This document shows positions 1 to 9,695 of a stretch of DNA of 64,000 nt, piece by piece. Numbering within the stretch: position 1 is the first letter of the stretch; every line of letters starts with the position of its first letter. The stretch is from Pyronema omphalodes. Its lineage: Eukaryota; Ascomycota; Pezizomycetes; Pezizales; Pyronemataceae. The position numbers and the translations under genes are program-made. The stretch is from positions 861,501 to 925,500 of the forward strand of contig JAJJXM010000016.1 of assembly GCA_024516155.1 (NCBI GenBank). The letters are read 5' to 3'. The notes under the pieces were generated by a model. The model made no database searches. It was not told the origin of the DNA and worked only from the letters and a program-made list of their open reading frames with translations.

Positions 1-176
1 GTGAGAAGAGGTGGATATTGAGACTTAGGGAATTGGAGAAACGGCTAAAACAGGAGAGGGAGGCGAGGTTGTTGGATAGGTCGGCGGCGAATAAGAAAAT
101 CCAGGAAAGTAGGGGTGAGAAGGAGGAGATTAAGAGGGAGTTGGAGAGGGCTAGGGAGAGGGCGGAGAAATCGTAA
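1..176 (+). CDS. C-terminal end of a coiled-coil protein (5' part outside window)
   Basis: The reading frame is open from base 3 to the TAA at 174-176, giving 57 residues that are almost entirely charged (ending ELERARERAEKS). Arg, Lys and Glu dominate with regularly spaced Leu/Ile, as in a long alpha-helical coiled coil. Codon choice (agg, gag, ttg) resembles the coiled-coil part of the gene at 9696-12910. The T-rich stretch that follows looks like a fungal 3' UTR. No family can be named from this fragment, and it could be the tail of almost any coiled-coil protein. I infer a real gene end from the uninterrupted frame and composition. Confidence 0.6.
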   Translation, partial: EKRWILRLRELEKRLKQEREARLLDRSAANKKIQESRGEKEEIKRELERARERAEKS

Positions 177-2210
177 ATGCAGTGGGATCGGGGTATAGGA
201 TATCAACTTTTGGTTTTTAGTTTTAGTTGTCTTTTATCGTTTATCGGTGGTGGTGTGCTTTAAGTCATTGTTTCGAGAATGGGGTCGGGGTAGGGTTTCT
301 TTTGTAACTGGCTTGGCTTTCATTACGAAGGTTTTGGGAAATGGCCCTATTGGTGTAAGTGGCGCTCATACTTGCTTTGCTTTACTTTTACTTTGCTTGC
401 TTACCTGCTTGTTTTATTACTTGCTGGCTTGTCTGCTGGCTTGTTTTACTTACTTGCTGTGCTTTTGTATTTTTTTATGTTGTATTTTTTTTTTTGAAGC
501 TACGGAATGTAGCGGATACCTTTATGGCTTTATGAATGGTTTATGACTCTTTGTTTTTTTTTTTAACTCTCACTCTGTTTTTTTTTATGCATATACATAT
601 CTTTTTTTTTTTTCACTGGGGATGGGGATTCGTTGAGGGAGAGAAGTGCGGGTTGTACTATTGAATGCATTCAACTATTGGATTCAACTAGCGAATTTTG
701 AATACCTTTGCACGGGATAAGTTGGTGCTTGGTGGAAGAGGCTGTATCTTTTTATGCATTCGATTAACAGGCGATGGAAAGAAACTTTGGTTATTCGTTG
801 TTGGTTATTGGTTACTGGTTATTGGTCATCGGTTATTGGTTGTAGCAATAGGTACTTACATAGCATAGCTTAGCATAGCTATGAATGGAAGATTTTAGGT
901 TGTTATAACGAATCTTCAAACGTGCTCCTGGGTTCGGTTGCGAAATGCGCATGTGATGCGATGGAGTCTGGGGATGTGTGGGCGGTACGGTGTGCTAAAT
1001 AAACCTGAGTGATGTCTCTCTGCAAGCAAAATAGGTAAAACGAATATATCTATTACAGTACTTACTACTCGATTAATTTATAAGTTACTTTCGAACTATA
1101 TAGTGCATGTTGTGATTCGAATATATGGCTCCTGTAGAGTTATGTAAATTGCGCTTGAATTCTGTATGGTTTTTTTATTGCAGGCCGTCCGGAGAATGGC
1201 CGGGTCTTTGTATTCGCCTTACGGCAACACGATTCCACATGCAACCATCAAGAGGTTCGCTGCTCATCTTCCGATGTCCTAATTCTCACAGCATATATCT
1301 ACACAATTTTATACCCATCCATATCCCACTCCACAATTCCATAATGGCCTCGCCCCATATCCATCTCCCCTCCCCATAAACCGAATCGCCAGCCATGACC
1401 CCTACCACTTACCACCCACCAGTGACACGGTTGAATCTTCCCAGGGCGCCAAGCCAAAATCCTCAACGCTCAATGGCTGTAAAATAAAGAACGCTAACCC
1501 AAGACGCATTGTGACGCTAAAAGATACGCTAATGGTTGTTTCTTCCGTCTTGTTGCATGGAGTCTGTGTTTGCTTGCTCTTCCATCCTGTCGTTATTCCT
1601 TCTCCTCTCTTTCTTCTTGGTTGTGAGGATGTGCGAATGGGGGCTTTATGGTGACTGGATGAGAATGGGGTGAGTTGATGATGCTTACGGTAGTTTCCCT
1701 TGTTCTTTGGGTTCTGGAAAGGCTGACAGAGACGGATCAATAAGCAGAGAATGAGAACGATGATGGAGGTGCTTAGGAGGAGAATGGGAAGAACGATTCG
1801 GAGGAGGACCTGGAGGAGGATGAGGAGGAGGAGGGGAAGGGATAAGGTGGATAAGACTGCCGCAGATTCAACGATGGTATGCTACTAAATCCGCGGTGTA
1901 TTGTGGTAATCTTCATGACCAAGTTTACTGATCATTCCGCCAGTGTCTAGTCGTTACAATGACGCCAAATTGCATCCGATGATCCGTGTCGATTGGCTAT
2001 ACCGAGAAAATGGTAACTCACTATTCCCCCGGTTAATTATTATCATCTTCGTGATTTGTCTTGCTAATTTCTTTATTAAAGTTCAGGCATTTCTACATCT
2101 ACACACGGCCACAACTTACAAGGTCGATTACAAACACTGAATCCGACTACGGAATATTCTTCATCAAGAATCAGGCCCAGTGTTAATGCCTGATTGATTC
2201 GCCATTTTGG
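177..2210. other. Intergenic, T-rich, no gene recognised
   Basis: The stretch begins with a T-rich likely 3' UTR and short simple repeats (ggttattggttactggttat-like around 795-840, tagcatagct around 860-880). A short ATG frame at 1196-1285 follows a pyrimidine-rich cag at about 1184 and could be a terminal exon, but nothing connects to it. Other open frames here are short, have biased composition and resemble nothing I know. Confidence 0.5.
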
Positions 2211-2241
2211 TTCTACTAATCCACATGGATTTTACCCCCCA

Positions 2242-2258
2242 CCCCCCCCCCCCCCCCC
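2242..2258. repeat. Poly(C) tract, 17 nt
   Basis: An uninterrupted run of 17 C lies in non-coding DNA, flanked by further C-rich sequence (cccccca before it, tcaccctcaccc after it). It is one of a family of long C or G homopolymers scattered through the window. Confidence 0.9.
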
Positions 2259-2802
2259 TCACCCTCACCCGCCTCTCGGCTCTCTGGGCCCTCGTGCTGT
2301 CGAAGAACGAGTTTGACATTCGCCGAGATTACTTTGCAACCTCGTCGCAATGACTCGGTTGCATAACAGCTTTGGAGGCTATCGAAGCTGTCTCTCCTTT
2401 TGAAAGCGTTTTCCGTTTCGGTTCGCTTTAATAAATACACTCTGTGTGTTCTGGCGTTCGGAGCCCAGAATATTGAGTGTGGATAGCGAAATCGTCGACT
2501 ACAACAACTCCTCTTGTGGCCTTTGAACCTTCCCCGAACGACACCATCAATCCTACATAAGGATAGAATGTCGCGAGAAGTTTTCGTTTTCACGAATCAT
2601 CACACGGCAAATCGCTACCCGCAGTCGATTGTCTCCCTGCTTGTCTCCTTCGACTCACCGATGCTTCTTTTCTTCGCTGCCATTCGACTACAATGGGAAG
2701 GCACTGGGCTCAGGCAAGCAATCTCAACTTGACCTGTTTTGTTTTCTGCGGGCTGTTTAATCTCTGAAGACGCCGAACACAAGACTCATCCTCCATTGAC
2801 AG

Positions 2803-3300
2803 TTCGACAACGATGAGAAATCATGGATTCTTCCATGGTTTCTCAAAGTGCTCAATTTGGCTGACGTGAAGCCACCTGGCTCTGTCATCTTCTCTTGGGT
2901 GCATAGTATGCCTACGACGAGAGCCTGTCTCGCTTTCTTTTTTCTCTCGAGTCCGCAGTTCGACTACGATGAGAAACCGTGGATTCTTCTGTTGTTCTCT
3001 CGTATCCGCAGTTCGACTACGATGAGAAACCGTGGATTCTTCTCTTGGTCCTCAAAGTGCTCAATTCGACTATGACGTGAAGCCACATGGCTCTCTCATA
3101 TTCTCTTGAGTGTTCAGTATGCCTCCGACGAGAACCTGTCTCGCTCTCTTTTTTCTCTCGAGTCCAGAGTTCGACTACGATGAGAAACCGTGGATTCTTC
3201 TCTTGGTCCTCAAAGTGCTCAATTCGACTATGATGTGAAGCCACATGGCTCTCTCATATTCTCTTGGGTGCGCAGGGTGACTACGATGAGAAACCATGTG
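2803..3300. repeat. Degenerate tandem repeat, about 158-bp unit
   Basis: The word gttcgactacgatgagaaac recurs at about 2958, 3011 and 3169, and ctcaaagtgctcaattcgac recurs at about 3051 and 3209, giving a 158-bp period for the two best copies. An older copy starts near 2803 (ctcaaagtgctcaatttggc at about 2846), and a 53-bp partial duplication lies around 2958-3010. Open frames inside are short and differ between copies, so coding is unlikely. Its origin is unknown: either a local minisatellite or a decayed mobile sequence. Confidence 0.8.
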
Positions 3301-3405
3301 GTTTTCTTTCTTTCTTTCTCTCCCGAGTCCGCCACCCCGATCTAATCGAAAGCCATAGGGCTTCAACTAACGCCCTCACGGCAACCTCGCCGACCCCATC
3401 CCCGA

Positions 3406-4143
3406 CATGATTGGCGCATATATCGGGACTTCCTGTGTGTCTCTGGGTGTTGGAGCAAGATTCCATGCCACTTGGTAAGTTCCCTCACATTGCATTTATT
3501 GCAGTCTTACATGGAGATCAGTGTACTAATAAACATTATAGGTATCTTAACGAAAAGAAACCGAGCGAGAGGGCTTATGATTTCCGGTGTTCCTAAGCCA
3601 TCTACGAATGAAAGCCACTAGGCTCATGAAGAAACCCACATGGGTATAAACCGACATCCGTTGACGGTCTTGGAGAAATTTTCTCTCGGCTGTTCGTGAC
3701 GGAAGTGGGTTCGAAGACATTGATTTCCCTTCCTGTTGACTTTGCGGTTTTCTTGATACCACTGGGTACCGGTTTGGGGAATGCACCAAAGAGCCCCATG
3801 GTTGGATTAACTGTGTGGGTAAAACGATGCTTTTCTGTTTTTGGTTTGAAAGAATGGTTAGGGAGGATAAAAACTAACAGAGGCTGGATACGATTCAAGT
3901 TTCTTCTTTTGATATTTGTATCAGATATTGGTAAGTAAACTCGATAACTCTTTTATTGATGAAACACATATTAACATAATTTTTCGGATAGGTATTCACA
4001 TGTTTTCATCCCGGTTTAATTTCTGTTCGCGTTCGTCGGTTCTGGGACTGGGAGAAGGGGATCGGTATGCTGATGATCTCGGGATGCAAATACAAAGCAT
4101 CACCCAGTGCTGCGGGGGCATGGGAAAACCGGTACACGGTTGA
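3406..4143 (+). other. Region with two intron-like signatures, no recognised gene
   Basis: Near 3475 a gtaagt donor follows the frame GVGARFHATW; a tactaat branch-like word and tatag acceptor follow at about 3527-3541, and the frame resumes as YLNEKKPSERAYDFRCS then stops. Near 3931 a second gtaagt, an attaaca word and a gatag acceptor (about 3992) join the frame ending LLLIFVSDIG to one running to a stop at 4141-4143. The splice signals look real, but I see no known domain and no long upstream frame. It may be a decayed gene, a non-coding RNA, or a small unknown protein. Confidence 0.3.
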
Positions 4144-4828
4144 TCTGGGTATGCAAATCCAGAGCAAACCCCAACAACTCGAGAAGCATGCGATTCTTTC
4201 TCTCGTCGAAAGCTTTCACAGCCGCATAGTTGGTGCGCTTTTTGAGACCACTAGGTCAGTGGTAAATACGACGCTTCCCTGTGGTACATTCTGCCCATAC
4301 AAATTGCATAAATATAATCCTCCCCCACCAAAAATTTTATGCAACGGGAGGGCTATCCCTGGTTTATGCCATCACGGTGATAAAGTTGCCCGATCTATCC
4401 CTTTGCATAAAATATGCAACATTGTCACAATTAAAGTTTCGATTTTAAGTAATTTCACTGAACAATGGCCGTTGCAAACATCTTCCGGAAATTATTCAAA
4501 GATTAAGCAACAACCACCCTGAATTCACAAGCGAAAAATTGACAAAAACGGAATTACTATCATAAATTATGTAAAAAAAAAACCATTTCGTCCCCATCAC
4601 CAGAGCGCACCCGAATATCTTAACAGATATTTTCGCCCACCCCAAATCAATAGTTCACAACTTCCTTGATAAAATTTTCGTTTATCCTCTTTCATGAGGT
4701 ATCCGGCATATGATGCAATAATTCCCGATTTCCGCTGACAATCGATTCCGCAATGTCTGCAACATTGCAGATGTCACCGTATGCGTGAAGATAGGCCCTG
4801 TTGTTTATAAATCAGCATTTATCCCCAA
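4144..4828. other. Intergenic, nothing recognised
   Basis: AT-rich sequence containing several variants of tgcaaat and tgcataaaatatgcaac. An open frame spans 4067-4522 but resembles nothing and has no start-context or intron support. It abuts the helicase fragment below. Confidence 0.4.
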
Positions 4829-5014
4829 CTACAACCCCGCGGCCGGCGAAAAAATTGCCGGGAACTCAAACTCAACAACCGGAACCTTAGCCTCCTTCAA
4901 AGTCTTCAAAAAGCCAACTTCATTCGGCAACAAAGATATCAACGAGCGACCTTTTCCATTTGCACATCTCGCAGTTCTTCCCACGCGATGAATATAATTT
5001 TTAGGAGCATTTTC
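4829..5014 (-). pseudogene. Fragment of a Has1-type DEAD-box RNA helicase gene
   Basis: On the minus strand the frame from 5014 to a stop at 4829-4831 (61 residues) contains [11 protein letters not shown], which is helicase motif VI, followed by a GKGRSL segment and [20 protein letters not shown]. Motif VI followed by a xEVGFLKxLKEAKVP segment and xEFEFP is typical of the Has1 family of nucleolar ribosome-biogenesis helicases; the match is from family knowledge, not a search. Only about 60 residues are present, without the DEAD or other ATPase motifs, and similarity ends after the EFEFP segment. Upstream, at 5014/5015, the frame is replaced by Dicer-like coding sequence. It is therefore a broken, non-functional fragment joined to another gene relic. 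Confidence 0.75.
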
Positions 5015-6635
5015 AAAACAGAGTCGCCAAGGAATTCAAGGCGCTGGTAGTCAGTTGGATCTTGCGCAGATGAGGCGGTGATTGCACACAGCAACGATTC
5101 AATTGGTAGCCAGTCCAATTTTATGTAACTTCTAAGGCTAGCTGCAAGAAGCGTCTTTTCAACTCTGTCAACAATGAATGGTAAGAGTAACCCAAGACGA
5201 GCATATTTCCAAGGAAGAGTGTCGACACGATGATGACTTGGTAAGATGTGGCACACCTTGTCAACCTTTCTGCCGAGACCAGCGGACTCATGCAAGAAAT
5301 CCCGGCGTCAAGTAAGTTTTGTAACCTCCATAATAGGTTGCTTTAGAAGTTCACCTTCGAGTTTGCTCGAAAATCAAGAGGATTTGAATCATGTCGCCAT
5401 CTTTCAAAAATATATAAGGCTCCTAAGCTATCTCCAATATCGTCGTGTTCTCTGATAATCCCCATTTCAATGCCACTTTTATAGGCTTCGAGTGCTGGAA
5501 TTGATTCGTTTGTAAACTGGTCCCATGTTTCGCCGGACCCTTCACCAGGGAGGAAGAGATAGGTGTAGTCTAATTTATCCGCCGAGGCCCTGTAATGATG
5601 GTTTTTAATGAGACGGAAGGTTGCATTTCTAGCTCTCTTGATGAGCTCTGGAGTATTCTCAACACTCTTTGCATGTTGGCTAATTCTAGTCTGAACAGTC
5701 TCCGCCGTTAACCAAAAAAGCTTCAGCTCAGGAATTTTAGGAAGCTTGATGGGTAGTAGAATATCGAGTGTGGAAACTTGTCCTGATGAGAACGTCATTT
5801 CAATTTTGTTAGCATAGCAACGGTTGTACTGCTCCAGTATTTATTAACCGATTGCCAGATGTCATCCCGACCATCTACAGTCGCTCTAGAGGCTCTCTTT
5901 TGAGCTTCTTGCATAGGTACACGGTCTCCTTTTCCAAGAGGCATCAGGTTGTCGTCCAATTGCCGAGCTGATGAAGCTTCATATATGCAGCGAAGGCAAC
6001 GTCACGCTTTGCCCATTTTTCGGTGTGCCAGGCTTCAGTTGTATTAAAGCACCGAATATCGGGATGGATGGAGTTTGGCCAGACGACTTCTGCCTCCCAT
6101 GATACTCTAGCATCGATGCCTACAGACTTGGTTGTCTGGAACTGAGGTCGTAAATCCACGAACTCCTGAGGTGGAAGGCATGCACAAAAATGGTAAAGAT
6201 GAGGAATAGAACTTTCCATTGTTAGGACAGCCCTGATATTAAAACGGTAGCAAAATTACATGAATTATGGAAATAGGCAGTCACATACCCGGTGTTTTCA
6301 ATCCGGTAAACCTTGTCATGTCCCTCCTCACGATCTTTATCATCGTACTCCCATTCAGTATCTAAGTCCACTTGTCTCGACTGATCTCTGTAGAGTTCTT
6401 TCATCTGTTCTTCCAAGATTTCAAAGTCACTAGATTTCGTTTGTGTGGTACCACGAGGGTACATGATGATATAAGAAATCTCCTTTCTCCACCTCTCCTC
6501 GATGACTGAAGTTGAGATAATAAAATAAGATTCTTTTTTTCCCGTTCGGAAATCCTGGAGAGTTGATTGTTGACGCTTGTTTCTACTCTTATCTAAGAAG
6601 TTGAGCAATTTGTCGAAGCCACTAGAACCCGTCAT
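5015..6635 (-). pseudogene. Dicer-like RNase III relic (helicase-C remnant, dimerisation domain, RNase IIIa start)
   Basis: The minus-strand order matches fungal Dicer-like proteins. A helicase C-terminal remnant (about 6570-6400; QDFRTGKK and TSVIEE) is followed by a dimerisation (DUF283-type) domain split by a proper intron at 6288-6233 (gtatgt...tcag; joined frame TGAVLTMESS, then HLYHFCACLPPQEF). A linker follows (LDDNLMPLGKG), then a conserved middle region (5798-5345), then the start of RNase IIIa (LPWKYARLGLLLPFIVDR near 5200, [14 protein letters not shown] at about 5050-5015). Damage: sequence between motif V and the segment after motif VI is missing; the frame shifts near 5960 and again near 5805; an in-frame TGA sits just before RRDFLH near 5310; the rest of RNase IIIa, all of RNase IIIb and the N-terminal DExD part are absent. 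A complete gene would encode RNA-silencing Dicer; this copy cannot. Confidence 0.8.
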
Positions 6636-7029
6636 CGCACCAGGCTTAAATATCCGTTTTGTGCGTGGGTGGGGATTGTAACACACTGAGGAAATTGGGT
6701 ATTGCTGCAGGTCGGAGTGCTGCAAATCGGGGGACAGAGCAGGTGGTGAAATTTGTCGAGAGCTCCGTGATAATGTAGGGAAGCTTGAGAACTCGAGTTT
6801 GTAGTGAAGTTCGTAGTAGCTGGTGGAGAAGCGAGGTGGGGGGAAGCGAGACGGAGAGCTGATGCAACGGGAGCTAGTGGTAGGTAGCAACGGGGGGTAG
6901 ATAGCGCCCCTTGCAGGGCTGAATCTTGATGGATGGGGCCCTTTTCACATGACATCACATCTGGAAGCCGGAAGGGAAAGATTTTGCACGCCTAAAGTTC
7001 CATCGAAACCTGATTTCTGTCACCACCCT
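6636..7029. other. Spacer upstream of the Dicer relic
   Basis: The minus-strand frame of the relic stays open here to about 6890, but its composition (Ser/Pro-rich) does not match Dicer and no ATG opens it before 6635. I regard it as non-coding. Nothing else is recognised. Confidence 0.4.
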
Positions 7030-7325
7030 CACCACAGCATTTTTCCGTTGTAACCTCCATCAACAGTAATAAATCAACCACCACCATCCCCCACCACAAC
7101 ATTTCTCGATCAACCTCTTCAATCCCTCAGCACACCATTTCTCCGCTGCGATCAACCCCTCGAATCCCTCAGTAAATCAACCACCGCAATCCCTCAGAAC
7201 ACCATTCCTCGACCAACCCCTCGAATCCCCCAATGAATCAACTACCACAATCCCTCAGCACACCATTTATTGACCAACCCCTCGAATCCCCAATAAATCA
7301 ACCCCTTCAATCCCTCAGCACAAAA
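7030..7325. repeat. Minisatellite, roughly 60-65 bp unit, about 4-5 copies
   Basis: Variants of caatccctcagcacaccatt followed by ctcgaccaacccctcgaatc and aatcaaccacc recur about every 60-65 bp. The copies are imperfect (cgctgcgatcaac, ttattgaccaac) and no conserved frame runs through them. Confidence 0.8.
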
Positions 7326-9695
7326 AGTACTAATGAACAATCTACCTGCAAAAGGCCAAAAAGAAATTGAAATTTCAGCGTGATGCTGACCACAAAGTAT
7401 TTGAAATGAGGACCTAATGATCCAGCATGGGTATGTCTTATCCCGCTCTTTTTAACAAAAGCTCATGTACCGGCAGTGTGGTTGTTTGTTTTGCCTGTGT
7501 TTTTTTTGTTTGTATTTTTTTTTTTTCTACATTAAATTACATGCATTGAATGTACCTCTTTTCCTGTAAAATACAAATCTAGAAAAAAATGCTATTGAAT
7601 AAACCTTTTTTTTGGCGTTATCTAAACGCTGAGAGAAAGCTTAAAATGCAACAACAAAATGAGTAGAAAATAAACGGGTGATAAAACATAAATAGAGAAT
7701 AAAACAAGTCATAAAATAAACAGTGAATAACTCAGGGGTGAAGGAAATAGTGAATAACTCGGGGGGTGAAATAAATTGAGAATAAGTCGGGGGATGAAAT
7801 AAAACATAAATAAAGTGGGGGGGCGAAATAAACGGGGGATAGAGCTTAAGGCTTTAGGAAGAGGATAGCACGAGGATAGCACGAGGTTAGGTAGGGGGTA
7901 GTCGAAGGATAGGTCAGGTATAGCAGGAGGACATTTTATTCTCATCGTGGAATAAAGTTATGCACTGATGGCATATCTTTATAACGATCTGATGTACCAT
8001 AGGGCTTGGCAACGACGAACACGGCTCTTGGTGCTTGGTGCTCGGGTGCTTGGTACACTATGAGGAAGTTCTTTCCTCGCTTTTCTTTTGGAGTTTCATG
8101 ATTTCTGTATCAATTTTTTTGTGTAACGTTGTTGCTAGATTGCATTGGTTTGCGTTCGGGTAGGTTGTTATCCAACTTTGGATTATGGGGATTCCCACGA
8201 GTAGATTTCGGAGCTTGGTTTTTTAGTTGTTTTCTTCGGGGGGTGTGATTGGTTGAATTTGAATTGTATTAAGGATATGTAACATGTCTATTAAAAAGGA
8301 ATATAACTGGATTTGGATTCTTTGTGACTTGATTTGCCAAGATGTGTGCACAAGGCTATCTCTCGACAAACATACATGGGATGAAAGTGAGTATTCGGTA
8401 CCACGTCAACTCGAGTGTAAGGAATTCTTGTGTATGGACTGAAATTTTTCGTTCTATGCGGACATTAATTTACATTTGTTTCCATAGATAGTGCTTGAAA
8501 AGTCTTGCTATCCACAATAAGAATGTATCATTCTTGTTACTGTGGTTATGAACCGACTTCCATGTGCGGTCTTGAAACGTAGGTAGACCCATTGTACGTG
8601 AAAATTCCATATACACTAGATGGCGAAATTAGACAGACAGAGCAAGCTCAGTTGTGTCAAGAGGAATACATATCAAAATTTCTTCCGCATAATTCACTAA
8701 TTGCACGTACTCGAGTCAAGTCCAAGTTCAGTATGACGTAAATGAGCCAAAAGTTATTAGCTCTATTCACTGGTGTTTTCCTGTTTTGGGGGGTACCTGG
8801 ATGTATATTCTTAAACTCTACGGAGCTTGAAAATTTCCCGGAATTACGGGAGCTCTACTCTTGAGTCCATTGTTGGTTATTCAGCCCAATTTAGTAAAGT
8901 TTCCTAAATACTTTTATGGGCTCTCATGACAACTCCTCAGCACCAAAGTGGAATTATTTCACCCGAAAATCAATACTTTCATTACCTTCCAATGAAATTA
9001 TCCGCTCTTGTGAAAGAAATGGTTGTTAGAAAATCTGCAGTCGTCAACAAATGCGCCAAGCCTGATCTTGAAGATATGCAGATTTGTATGCAATGATGCA
9101 AACTAGCTACAAAGTAGCCTCGTGTGCGCCTAGATAGCGCTTGAACGAGGCTGGCTCGCCTCGTCGTCCTATGAATCATCACAGGCCGCGAAACCTTCTC
9201 CGTGACTTACGACGCTTCTGTGCCAGCAAGCAAAATAATTCGTCAGAAATCCTGCGCGCGTAATTCTTCCCACCCCCCTCCCCCCCCCCTCCCAAACCCA
9301 GTCATTACCCTTCCGTAATATTGTGGGCTGTCAGCTGCTGCTTTAGCTGCGTTGTTCCATCTTCCCGCCCGCCGTCGGTCGCTCACCTCGCCATCATAAC
9401 CTTGAATTCTCTCCCGCCACAACGCCTCCGCTAATACGACGCCGCTGTGCGGACACACAATATAACTCGAAAGGATTTCAGGGAGCGCAAGCGCGATCTC
9501 CCCACCTGTACCCTTCACTTGTACCCCGCCTCATTCGCATTCTTTCTTTCTGTCTGTCTGTCTGCTTCAAACGACGACAGTCTCAAAAAGCTCAGTTAGC
9601 TTCAGCTTAGCTCCGACCGAGCTCTTGCAGACGAAGTTATCTTGCTTTGACCCGACCTTTCTTTGCCTTTCCTCGCCGAAGCAAACGTAGCGAAA
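7326..9695. other. Intergenic 2.4 kb with AT-rich repeats and a likely promoter/5' UTR at its right end
   Basis: At 7680-7830 a purine-rich repeat based on aataactcggggggtgaaataaa and aaaacataaata occurs about four times. From 7950 to 9230 I find no coding signal. Around 9260-9695 the sequence turns C/T-rich (cacccccctcccccccc; tctttctttctgtctgtctgtctg at about 9540-9565), as is common in fungal 5' leaders, just upstream of the ATG at 9696. Confidence 0.5.

Noticed and set aside
2216..2593. Minus-strand 125-codon frame with a Gly-rich end
   Set aside because: The Gly-rich part is the poly(C) tract read backwards; no domain or splice support.
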